The position numbers and the translations under genes are program-made. Source: an uncultured Rhodospirillales bacterium (GTDB lineage: Bacteria > Pseudomonadota > Alphaproteobacteria > ATCC43930 > CGMCC-115725). From it: a stretch of 64,000 nucleotides of DNA. This document shows positions 45,132-53,405 of this stretch, in pieces. Where the stretch lies: NCBI GenBank assembly GCA_903828515.1, contig CAIKMD010000007.1, positions 1,054,001-1,118,000 of the forward strand, read 5' to 3'. The notes under the pieces were generated by a model. The model made no database searches. It was not told the DNA's origin and saw nothing but the letters and a program-made list of their open reading frames with translations. Each line of letters opens with the position of its first letter. Within the stretch, counting starts at the first letter, position 1.

Positions 45132-48100
45132 ATGAACGTGACGTCGATTGCCCTGATTTTCGAATATGCGCGGACCGCGGCGTTCCTTGCGGTATTGCTG
45201 TTCGCCTATGCTGACATTCGTTCGCGGCTCAAAAGCAAAAGCCCAGGGTTGCGCGAAGCCTGGGAAGTCTTGTTCTTCGTGTGCTTCACCGCGCTTAGCA
45301 TGCAGGTGGCGGTTACCGTCGCGGCCAACGTGCCGGTCAATTTCCGCACCATCGCGGTGTCTTTCGCGGTTCTCTTCGGCGGACCGCTCGCCGGCTTTCT
45401 CGCCGGCGTGACGGCCGTGCTGGTGCGCAGCACGGTCGGCGGAGTCAGCAACACGCCGTTGGGCATTCTTCTTGTCCTGCTCGCTTATGCGGCAACCCTC
45501 GCTTTTCGCCAATGGATCGACAGCCGGGGCAAGCCGATCGGGGTGCGCGATCTCGTTGTTCTGGGTTTCGGTCTCGATCTATGCCGGGTCGTCGCGTGGC
45601 TGGCGATTTACGGTTATGCCGCGATGGCCGAAACCGTCGACGCCGCCTGGTTCGATGTGCTGTTGATGCTGCCGATCAGCGTCGTTCTCCTCGGCGCGAC
45701 GGTTCTCGTCGCCGACGAGCGGCGCATGCTGGCCGGGTCGGTTGCCGACAGTGAGGCGCGATTCCGGAACGTCGTCGATCAATTGCCCTTTTCCCTGACC
45801 CTCGTCGATCTCGACGACCGTTACACCTTCGTCAATCAGGTGCATGCGACAGCCATGGGGGTTCCGGTAGAAGAGCAAATCGGCGCAGCACGGCAGGCGA
45901 CATGGAATCGCATCGGCGCGGGCCCCGTGCCGCGCGGCTACCTCGACCGTGTGATCGCGACCGGTGAAGCGGTCAGAACCGATCCGATCGAGTTCGCTAA
46001 TTTTGGCAAAATCAAATGGATCATGGGAACCGTTTTTCCCGTGCGCAATGCCCGAGGCGAGATGAAGGAGATTGGCTCGGTCGCGGTCGACGTCACCGAA
46101 CTCTGGATCACGCGCGAAGCGATCGTGCGCCGCGACGAGATGCTGCAACGGCTCACCACTGCGGTGGTCGAGGCCGTGCGATGCAGCGAAATCGGGACCC
46201 AGCCGCTCAATATTGCCGTGCAAAAGGTGACCGAAATCGCCGGCGAGGCGTTATGCGTGGAGCGGACCGGCGTCTTTCGCTTCGATTTCGATGCCGACGC
46301 GGTCGAGCGCATCGATTTGTGGGAGAGATCGACCGGCACTCATTTCCCGGCGACGCCCACGTCGCGCCCTTCGCTGTGGCGGGACACAGGATTGATGGAA
46401 CGAAACGAAGTGTTCACGGTCGAGGACGCTTCGACGGATCACCGTATCGCCGGGCTCGCCGAGCATATGCGGACGAACAAGATCGCCGCGATGATGGCGG
46501 CACCGATTTTCGTCAACGGGCGCTTCAGGGGGATCGTCACCTTCTCGCATGTCGGCGGAACGCGGAAATGGGCTGTCGAAGAGGTCAGCTTCGCGCGCTC
46601 GATCGCCGACATCGTCGCGCTGATCTATCTGAACGATCGTTATCGCGAAGCTCTCGCCGCGCTTGATCTGATCGAGGACGGTATTTATGTCGAAGAGAGC
46701 GACGGCCGCGTCATCTATGCCAATCGCGTCGCGCTCGCGATGGCGACCAGCAAAAATATCAAGAGCGACCTGCAACTTCCGTTGCGGGCGTTTCCGACCA
46801 CGTTCCCGCGCGTTCAGCGACCCTTGCAGGGCGATCACGACCGTCAGGAAATGACGATCGATTTTGGTGCCGGTCATTGTGACATTCAGATCGCGCGCAG
46901 CCGGCTGCCCGATGGCGGCATCATCGTCCTGATTCGCGATCTCACCCGGCGCAATCAGGCGCAGCGCGAGCGTCAACGCCTCGAAAATCAGCTTTTGCAG
47001 GCGAGCAAGCTCGAAGCGATCGGCCAGTTGGCGGGCGGCGTCGCGCACGACTTCAACAATCTGCTCGGTGCGGTGATGGGGTTTGCCCGTTTCATCGAAG
47101 AGGACATGCCGCCCGATTCGAACCAGCACCAGTATGCCAACCGGATCATCGCGGCGTGCGATCGCGGTCAGGCCATCGTTACACAAATCACCTCTTTCTC
47201 GCGCGCCCGCAACGTCGAGCGGCGCTCGATCGATCTGGCCGGTCTGGTGCGCGACAACCGGGATCTACTCGCCGGTTTGATCCGGCCATCGACCTCTTTA
47301 TTCACGGATGTATGGGAGACCAGTTTGCCGATCTCGGCCAATGAAGGGCAAATCACGCAGATTCTCGTCAATCTCGTCGCCAATGCGAATGACGCTCTCG
47401 AAGGCCGGGAAGGGACGATCGCGATCAAGATGTCACGGGTCCGCAGCGGCGAACTCGAAGTCGAAAAGGAGGATCGCCAGCTTTCGCTGTTCGACGACAA
47501 ATATCGCCGTCGGCGGATTCTCGGCGAACTCGATCCGACGCGTTCTTATGCACGGATCGACGTGACCGACAGTGGCAAGGGCATGTCGCCGCGCATCGTC
47601 CCGCGGATATTCGAGCCCTTCTATACCAATAAGCGGCGTACAGGCGGGACAGGTCTCGGCCTTGCCGTCGTCCATTCGATCGTCAGCTCCCATGACGGGG
47701 TCATGTATCTCGACACGGTCGAGGGCAGGGGTACGACGTTCTCGATCTATCTTCCGGTGATCGGCGAAGTCGATGCCGAACGGCAGGAGCGGGCGGAAGC
47801 CGCCAAAAACGACGGAACCGAGCGGGTCCTGATCGTCGATGACGATGTGGATGTCGCCGACATGCTGTCGATCGGCCTCGCGCGGATCGGTTATGAAGTC
47901 GCGGTGTCGAATGAACCGGTCGAGGCACTGGCGGCCTTCACCGAAGATCCGCAGGGCTGGGACGTCGCGGTCGTCGATCGCATGATGCCCGAAATGGACG
48001 GTGTCGAACTGGCGCAAAAGCTCAAATCGATACGGAGCGATCTGCGAATCATCCTTTGCACCGGTCTCGACGACGGGTTGATCGACCCGTCGGACGAGGC

Positions 48101-48188
48101 GCAAGGATTTGACCTCTTTTTCATTAAGCCGGTTTCGCCGGATCAGGTTGCCGGCGCGATCCGGCGGCTTTTCGACGGAGACGTCTAA
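45132..48188 (+). CDS. Membrane hybrid histidine kinase (5TM-PAS-GAF-HisKA-HATPase-REC)
   Basis: 1018 residues from ATG 45132. A 5TM-5TMR-LYT-type membrane domain fills about 1-200 (AVSFAVLFGGPLAGFLAGV). A PAS domain (about 210-320) follows, then a GAF domain (about 345-510) and a second PAS-like segment (515-610). HisKA has His639 in GGVAHDFNNLLGAVMG. The ATPase has the N box region and GTGLGLAVVHSIV, and the receiver has Asp949 in VAVVDRMMPEMDG. It likely passes phosphate to the LuxR-type regulator encoded next. The signal is unknown. Confidence 0.92.
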   Translation: MNVTSIALIFEYARTAAFLAVLLFAYADIRSRLKSKSPGLREAWEVLFFVCFTALSMQVAVTVAANVPVNFRTIAVSFAVLFGGPLAGFLAGVTAVLVRSTVGGVSNTPLGILLVLLAYAATLAFRQWIDSRGKPIGVRDLVVLGFGLDLCRVVAWLAIYGYAAMAETVDAAWFDVLLMLPISVVLLGATVLVADERRMLAGSVADSEARFRNVVDQLPFSLTLVDLDDRYTFVNQVHATAMGVPVEEQIGAARQATWNRIGAGPVPRGYLDRVIATGEAVRTDPIEFANFGKIKWIMGTVFPVRNARGEMKEIGSVAVDVTELWITREAIVRRDEMLQRLTTAVVEAVRCSEIGTQPLNIAVQKVTEIAGEALCVERTGVFRFDFDADAVERIDLWERSTGTHFPATPTSRPSLWRDTGLMERNEVFTVEDASTDHRIAGLAEHMRTNKIAAMMAAPIFVNGRFRGIVTFSHVGGTRKWAVEEVSFARSIADIVALIYLNDRYREALAALDLIEDGIYVEESDGRVIYANRVALAMATSKNIKSDLQLPLRAFPTTFPRVQRPLQGDHDRQEMTIDFGAGHCDIQIARSRLPDGGIIVLIRDLTRRNQAQRERQRLENQLLQASKLEAIGQLAGGVAHDFNNLLGAVMGFARFIEEDMPPDSNQHQYANRIIAACDRGQAIVTQITSFSRARNVERRSIDLAGLVRDNRDLLAGLIRPSTSLFTDVWETSLPISANEGQITQILVNLVANANDALEGREGTIAIKMSRVRSGELEVEKEDRQLSLFDDKYRRRRILGELDPTRSYARIDVTDSGKGMSPRIVPRIFEPFYTNKRRTGGTGLGLAVVHSIVSSHDGVMYLDTVEGRGTTFSIYLPVIGEVDAERQERAEAAKNDGTERVLIVDDDVDVADMLSIGLARIGYEVAVSNEPVEALAAFTEDPQGWDVAVVDRMMPEMDGVELAQKLKSIRSDLRIILCTGLDDGLIDPSDEAQGFDLFFIKPVSPDQVAGAIRRLFDGDV

Positions 48189-48236
48189 CACAATAAAGCG
48201 AGGAACGGACCGTGGCTCGCTCGGGCCTAGCTTCGT

Positions 48237-48250
48237 CACAAAGAATTGTG
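48237..48250 (+). promoter_or_regulatory. Short inverted repeat before the LuxR-type regulator gene
   Basis: CACAA-AGAA-TTGTG, 26 bases before the ATG at 48276. Too short to tell an operator from chance or a leader hairpin. Confidence 0.2.
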
Positions 48251-48275
48251 GCAGATTGGAAAGAGAAGCTTTCTT

Positions 48276-48932
48276 ATGGGACCAATGCGCGTCCTCGTCG
48301 CCGACGATCATCCGCTTTATCGAGAAGCCGTAAGGCTTCGGATCGAACGGCTGCTATCCGACTGCACGGTGATCGAGGCTGGGACGCTGGATCAGGTGCT
48401 GGCCGCGATGCGGACCATCCCGATCCGTCCTTTCGACCTGATCCTCCTCGATCTTCACATGTCGGAGCTTGAACCCGATGCCAGCGTGCGGCTGGTCATC
48501 GATGCCGCGCCCGACACGCCGGTACTGCTGATGTCGGGCTCGGCGACGTCTCAGGCGATCAAAAGCGCGATCGGCCAGGGCGCGCGCGGGTTCCTGCCGA
48601 AGACCATGCCGCCCGACCTGTTCGCAACCGCAATATCGATGGTGCTCGGCGGTGGCAGCTATCTACCGGTCGAAATCCTGCAGGGGACCGACGCGGGTCT
48701 GCCGGAGCGGGAACCGCCGGCCGGTACGCCCAATCTCGATGAAATCCTGACGCCGCGCGAACGCCAGGTGCTCGTGCGGGTGGCGACCGGCGCATCCAAC
48801 AAAGAGATCGGCCGCGACCTGACCTTGGCCGAGGTCACCGTCAAACTTCATGTCCGGCAGATCCTGCGTAAAATCGAGGCCCGCAACCGGTCGGAAGCCG
48901 CGGCGATCGCGACCCGGGCGGGGTTGATCTGA
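48276..48932 (+). CDS. LuxR/NarL-type response regulator
   Basis: 218 residues from ATG 48276 (a second ATG three codons on). Receiver with VLVADDHPLYREAV and Asp59 in LILLDLHMSELEPD, a Ser-rich switch (LLMSGSATS) and Lys in FLPKTM. The linker runs from about 125, and the LuxR-type HTH is LTPRERQVLVRVATGASNKEIGR to VKLHVRQILRKIEARNRSEA. It is the DNA-binding output of the kinase upstream, 87 bases away. Targets are not known; the CCCCATACC repeat and the alcohol dehydrogenase gene 89 bases downstream are candidates. Confidence 0.92.
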   Translation: MGPMRVLVADDHPLYREAVRLRIERLLSDCTVIEAGTLDQVLAAMRTIPIRPFDLILLDLHMSELEPDASVRLVIDAAPDTPVLLMSGSATSQAIKSAIGQGARGFLPKTMPPDLFATAISMVLGGGSYLPVEILQGTDAGLPEREPPAGTPNLDEILTPRERQVLVRVATGASNKEIGRDLTLAEVTVKLHVRQILRKIEARNRSEAAAIATRAGLI

Positions 48933-49021
48933 TCCTGTCGGTGTGAGTAATGCTGTCTCTCCGGGAGAGACTGGAAAACCGCACCGGACGGACCACCTAC
49001 ATCGAAACCGGAATATCGAAG

Positions 49022-50122
49022 ATGACGCAGAAATCACGCGCGACTGTCACGACCGATATCATGAAGAGCGAGGTGCGGGAATTCGACCTGCCCGAGATTC
49101 CGCCCGATGCCGGATTGCTCAAGATCGAAGCGGCGGGAATTTGTGGCTCCGACTGGCAAAACTATCAGACCAATAAAACGCCCCGCATCATGGGGCATGA
49201 GAATGTCGGGCGCGTCGTCAAACTCGGGCCGCTTGCTGAACGCAACTGGATGTTGAAGATCGGCGACCGCATCGCGCTCGAGGAATATCTCCCGTGCGGC
49301 CAGTGCGCGTTGTGCCGCAGCGGCGATTTTCGTCTGTGCGCGGCGACCGAGCGGCGCGGCGCGGAAAAGACCGTGCTGCGCTACGGCACGTCGCCCATCG
49401 CGATGCCGCCGTCCTTGTGGGGCGGCTATAGCGAGTACATGTATCTCCATCCCCATTCGGTCATTCACCGGGTGAGGGACGACGTGCCGGCACATCATCT
49501 CGCGATGTCGATCCCGATGAGCAACGGCGTCCAGTGGACCCAGTACGATGCGGGCGTGAAAATGGGCCAGTCGGTTCTCATTCAGGGGCCGGGGCAGCAG
49601 GGCCTTGCCGCGGTGCTGGCCGCGAAGCGCCTCGGCGCCAAGCAAATCCTGGTCAGCGGCCTGACGCGCGACGCGTCCCGTTTCGAGGTTGCCAAGAAAT
49701 TCGGTGCCCACGACGTCATCGATGTGGAAAAGGAAGACCTGATCGAGAAGGTCTATGACCTCACCGGCGGCAAGGGCGTCGATGCCGCGCTCGATCTGGC
49801 GGGCGGGCCGACGACGCTGGTCGACGGCATCCGCGCGGTTCGCAAAAACGGCACGGTGGTCTTCGCGTCGGGCGACATCATCCCCAATTTCCCTGCCAAC
49901 GAAATGAACGCGAAACGGGTTACGCTCAAGGCGGTACGCGGCCACTCCTATCAGGCGGTCGAAACCGCGATCGAAATGATCTCATCGGGCGATCATCCCA
50001 TCGAGCTGATGGCGACGCATCAATTCGCGCTCAACGAGGTCGACCTCGCGATCCGCTCGATCGGCGGGCAGGGCCTGCCCGGCGTCATTCACGTCAGTAT
50101 CATTCCGTCGCGGGCTTTTTAA
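49022..50122 (+). CDS. Zinc-dependent alcohol dehydrogenase (MDR family)
   Basis: 366 residues from ATG 49022; the frame runs to 48950 but that part is not like the family. The catalytic zinc ligands are Cys41 (GICGSD) and the GHE pair at 58-60; the structural zinc site is Cys92, Cys95, Cys98 and Cys106. The NAD(P) Rossmann fold has GPGQQGLAAVLAAKRLG, and the family signature GGKGVDAALDLAGG follows. It oxidises an alcohol or reduces an aldehyde; the substrate is unknown. It comes right after the two-component pair and may be its target. Confidence 0.9.
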   Translation: MTQKSRATVTTDIMKSEVREFDLPEIPPDAGLLKIEAAGICGSDWQNYQTNKTPRIMGHENVGRVVKLGPLAERNWMLKIGDRIALEEYLPCGQCALCRSGDFRLCAATERRGAEKTVLRYGTSPIAMPPSLWGGYSEYMYLHPHSVIHRVRDDVPAHHLAMSIPMSNGVQWTQYDAGVKMGQSVLIQGPGQQGLAAVLAAKRLGAKQILVSGLTRDASRFEVAKKFGAHDVIDVEKEDLIEKVYDLTGGKGVDAALDLAGGPTTLVDGIRAVRKNGTVVFASGDIIPNFPANEMNAKRVTLKAVRGHSYQAVETAIEMISSGDHPIELMATHQFALNEVDLAIRSIGGQGLPGVIHVSIIPSRAF

Positions 50123-51153
50123 GCTTCGCCGTGAGGGGGATGGTGGTGCGCGTGCGCATCGCCGTGACCGAGTTCCACCTGTACCCCGGCATTGGCAAAC
50201 AGCTTGGCAAGGACGTACTCGTCGATAGCCGTGGTGAAGACGACAAGGCCTGATGTCCGCGTCTTGTCCTTTGCCAGGGCATTCGTGTCGATTTGAACGT
50301 TGCTGCCGTCGACATATTGAACGACGGCCATAGCGTGGTCGCCGGTGAATTCGACCAACCCCTTGGCGCGCACGATGGCCGATCCGAATCGCGCTAACGT
50401 CGCCCTGAAGGCGGTTTCGAAATTGGCCCGGGTAACGGGGCGGGTGAAGCGCAGCCAGCAACTCGCAACGAAAGCGGGCGGGTTTCCCCGAACGGCAAGC
50501 GGTGGCGAATTCCGACTTTCGCTCGATGATCGGCTGGGTTGCATCAACGTATTGAGGGGGGCCGCCTGTTCTCCCTTGGCTGACCGAACGATCCGGGCCG
50601 TCGGGTTGAGAAGCCGCAATCGCTGTTCGAGCGTGTCGATGGAATCGCGCGGTGCGAGATCGGTTTTGGTGATGATGAGCGTATCGGCGCCGGTCGCCTG
50701 CACGAAGGCTTCGGGGTGGCGATCGATGGTGGTCATCCCGGTCAGGCCGTCTATTGTGGCGGCAATGGCGGCCCATTCGAACCGCTCGGCTGCGACCGAG
50801 CCGTCGCGGAAGAGATCGAACACGCGCGCGGGCTCGGCGAGTCCGGTGGTCTCGACGACGACGCGGCTGAACCGCGGGATCTCGCGCCGCAGCCGTTGCC
50901 AGAACAGTTCTTCGAGGCTGGCGGCGAGATCATCACGGACGCTGCAGCAGACGCATCCGTTTTCGAGGACGAACATCGTCTCGGACGCCCCGAGCAACAG
51001 ATGATGATCGAGTCCGACCTCGCCGAACTCGTTGACGATCACCGCCGTATCGCCGGCATCGGGACCGGCGAGGAGCGAGCGCAGCAGCGTCGTCTTTCCG
51101 CTGCCGAGAAACCCGGTCAGAAGCAGGATCGGTATGCGTGTGATCGGCGGCAT
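50119..51153 (-). CDS. CobW/COG0523 family GTP-binding metallochaperone
   Basis: 344 residues from ATG 51153. P-loop GFLGSGKTTLL (14-24), the metal-binding ENGCVCCSV with Cys67, Cys69 and Cys70, switch-like VVVETTGLAEP, and guanine motif ITKTDL. The C-terminal CobW_C domain ends in a His-rich tail (HGDAHAHHHPPH) that would bind zinc or cobalt. Such G3E GTPases deliver zinc or other metals to target enzymes. The neighbouring zinc dehydrogenase could be a client. Its 3' end overlaps that of the dehydrogenase by 4 bases. Confidence 0.92.
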   Translation of the reverse strand: MPPITRIPILLLTGFLGSGKTTLLRSLLAGPDAGDTAVIVNEFGEVGLDHHLLLGASETMFVLENGCVCCSVRDDLAASLEELFWQRLRREIPRFSRVVVETTGLAEPARVFDLFRDGSVAAERFEWAAIAATIDGLTGMTTIDRHPEAFVQATGADTLIITKTDLAPRDSIDTLEQRLRLLNPTARIVRSAKGEQAAPLNTLMQPSRSSSESRNSPPLAVRGNPPAFVASCWLRFTRPVTRANFETAFRATLARFGSAIVRAKGLVEFTGDHAMAVVQYVDGSNVQIDTNALAKDKTRTSGLVVFTTAIDEYVLAKLFANAGVQVELGHGDAHAHHHPPHGEA

Positions 51154-51345
51154 CGATGTTCCAACTAATCCTCCGCTCTTTTAGCACCGGCGGTTCCGTT
51201 ATCGAGGGTTTTACCGGCGGTTTCGCCCGCGCTTTCCCGGGTGCTATAAGAATCACTCAATTCTGACTTATATGCCGAGCGAACCTGGAACACTTTTGAT
51301 CATGCGATCCTTCAACGCTTTCGGCGATCGTTTGCGGCATCGGGC

Positions 51346-52383
51346 GTGACCCTTTCCATCGTCATGACGGATGACGGCATCGCTTTCGATGGGCGAACGC
51401 CGGAAACCGGGCCGCTGGGCGGCGCCGAGGCGCAGTTTCTGACCGTGGCCGAGGTGCTGGCGGCACGCGGCCATCGCGTGATGGTGCGCAATCGCTGCGC
51501 CGGGCCGCTGATTCATAAGGGTGTCGATTGGGCGCCGCTCGATCGCGGCGTGCCCGAGACATGCGATCTCGCCATCGCCAATCGCGGCCATCGTCTGATC
51601 GGCTTGGTCCCGAAGGCGAAACGCCGCGTTTTCTGGCTGCATAATCCCGGCACGTACCTGAAAAAATTCCGCTATGTCCGCGAATTGTGGCGCTACCGTC
51701 CGATTATCGTCACGTCCGGTCACTACCACGCGCTGACCGTACCGTGGTGGATGCCGAGCGGCGGTCGCGTCGTCATCCCCTATGCGATCCCCGACGACTT
51801 CCGTCACGCGGAGCCGCGCGCCGATGTGCCGCCGCCGCGCGCGATCTTCGCCTCGAATCCGCTGCGTGGACTCGATTGGCTGCTGGATGTCTGGGAACAG
51901 CGTATCCGTCCGGCGATGCCGAAAGCCGAATTGCATCTTTATTGCGGGCCATCGGTCTATGGCAGCGCCGGCGCGGCGAAGGGCGATGCGATGCGCGAGG
52001 TGCTGGCGCGCGCCATCGCGCTCTCGGACAAGGGAGTCCGTCGTTTCGATCCGGTCGCGCGTCCCGAACTCATCGCGGCGTTGGGCGGTTCGCGCGCGAT
52101 GCTCTATCGCGGCGATCCCGGCGAGACGTTTTGCCTCGCCGTTGCCGAGGCCCAGGCATTGGGCTTGCCGGCAGTTGTGCAGCCTCTGGGTTCAATGTCC
52201 GAACGGGTGCAGGACGGCGTTACCGGGTTCGTGGCGCCGGATGAGGAAACTTTCGCGCGTCATGCGATCGCCTTGCTGGGTGACGACGTGCTGTGGCGGC
52301 GCCAGCACCAGGCCGCGTTGCGGTTCGGTCGCGGCCTCGACGGCGACGACGTCGCCCGGCAGTTCGAGGCGCTGGCGTCGTGA
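51346..52383 (+). CDS. Glycosyltransferase (GT4-like), surface-polysaccharide block
   Basis: 345 residues from GTG 51346. The N-terminal half has PLGGAEAQFLTVAEVLAARGH, a GT-B donor-loop feature. The C-terminal half has SNPLRGLDWLLDVWEQ and AEAQALGLPAVVQPLGSMSERV, the E-x7-E-like sugar-nucleotide region. It probably transfers a sugar to a polysaccharide precursor. It overlaps the next gene in GTGA, and its family sense is weaker than for the next one. Upstream 192 bases: no clear signal beyond a possible promoter. Confidence 0.8.
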   Translation: MTLSIVMTDDGIAFDGRTPETGPLGGAEAQFLTVAEVLAARGHRVMVRNRCAGPLIHKGVDWAPLDRGVPETCDLAIANRGHRLIGLVPKAKRRVFWLHNPGTYLKKFRYVRELWRYRPIIVTSGHYHALTVPWWMPSGGRVVIPYAIPDDFRHAEPRADVPPPRAIFASNPLRGLDWLLDVWEQRIRPAMPKAELHLYCGPSVYGSAGAAKGDAMREVLARAIALSDKGVRRFDPVARPELIAALGGSRAMLYRGDPGETFCLAVAEAQALGLPAVVQPLGSMSERVQDGVTGFVAPDEETFARHAIALLGDDVLWRRQHQAALRFGRGLDGDDVARQFEALAS

Positions 52384-53405
52384 CGCGCATTCTCCAGGCG
52401 ATGGCGGGCGCACATCATGGCGGCGCCGAAGCCTTCTTCGAGCGGCTGGCCGGGGGGCTTCATCGCGCCGGCGAGGAACAAAAGATCGTCATTCGCCGCG
52501 ATCCCGAGCGCGTGGCCCGGCTGCGGCGCGCGGGACTGGAGCCCGTCGAACTGGTGTTCGGCGGCCGCTTCGATTTCACCACGAAGCCGAAACTGCGGCG
52601 CATCATCGCGGCGTTCCAGCCTCGGGTCGTACTGACCTGGATGGGCCGCGCGACGCATCTATGCCCGCGCGGCGATTTCGTGCATGTTGCGCGGCTCGGA
52701 GGGTATTACGACTTGCGTTATTTCCGTCACTGCGACCATCTCGTCGCCAACACGCATGCGCTTCAGGCTTGGCTCGTCGCGCAAGGCTGGGCGAAGGACC
52801 GTGTTCATTATCTGCCGAATTTCGCCGATGTGATCGAAGCCCGGCCGGTGGCGCGGGTAAGCCTCGATACGCCGGATGATGCGCCGGTCGCTTTGGCGCT
52901 GGGACGGCTTCATCGCAATAAGGGATTCGATGTGCTGCTCGCGGCGCTCGCCCGTGCGCCCGGACTCTATCTATGGCTCGCCGGTGAAGGCGAACTCGAG
53001 GCCGCGTTGAAACGTCAGGTAGCAATGCTCGGCCTGTCGGGGCGCGTCCGCTTTCTCGGCTGGCGGCAGGATGTGCCGGCGCTGCTGGCCGCGTGCGACA
53101 TGCTGGTGTGTCCGTCGCGCAGCGAACCCTTGGGCAATACCATCCTCGAGGCTTGGGCGGCGCGTCGCCCCGTCGTCGCCGCCGCGAGCAGCGGCCCGGC
53201 CGAACTGATCGTCGATGGAAAAACCGGCTTGTTGGTGCCGATCGAGGACGCGGATGGTCTGGCTGCCGCGATGACGCGTGTCGCGCAGGACAAGGCGCGC
53301 GCGTCGGACCTCGCCGCCGGCGGTCACGCGGCGTACCAGGCGCAATTCGGCGAGGCCCATGTCGTCGCCGCTTATCGCGATTTCGTTGCGACGGTGGCGC
53401 GCTGA
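52380..53405 (+). CDS. Glycosyltransferase family 4
   Basis: 341 residues from GTG 52380, which overlaps the previous stop. GT-B fold: MAGAHHGGAEAFFERLAGGL near the start, ALGRLHRNKGFDVLLAALAR in the linker, FLGWRQDVPALLAACDMLVCPS and the E-x7-E in SEPLGNTILEAWAARRPVVA. It transfers a hexose, likely to a lipid-linked glycan. With the gene before and AsnB after, it makes a compact polysaccharide block. The stop overlaps the AsnB start in TGATG. Confidence 0.9.
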   Translation: MTRILQAMAGAHHGGAEAFFERLAGGLHRAGEEQKIVIRRDPERVARLRRAGLEPVELVFGGRFDFTTKPKLRRIIAAFQPRVVLTWMGRATHLCPRGDFVHVARLGGYYDLRYFRHCDHLVANTHALQAWLVAQGWAKDRVHYLPNFADVIEARPVARVSLDTPDDAPVALALGRLHRNKGFDVLLAALARAPGLYLWLAGEGELEAALKRQVAMLGLSGRVRFLGWRQDVPALLAACDMLVCPSRSEPLGNTILEAWAARRPVVAAASSGPAELIVDGKTGLLVPIEDADGLAAAMTRVAQDKARASDLAAGGHAAYQAQFGEAHVVAAYRDFVATVAR

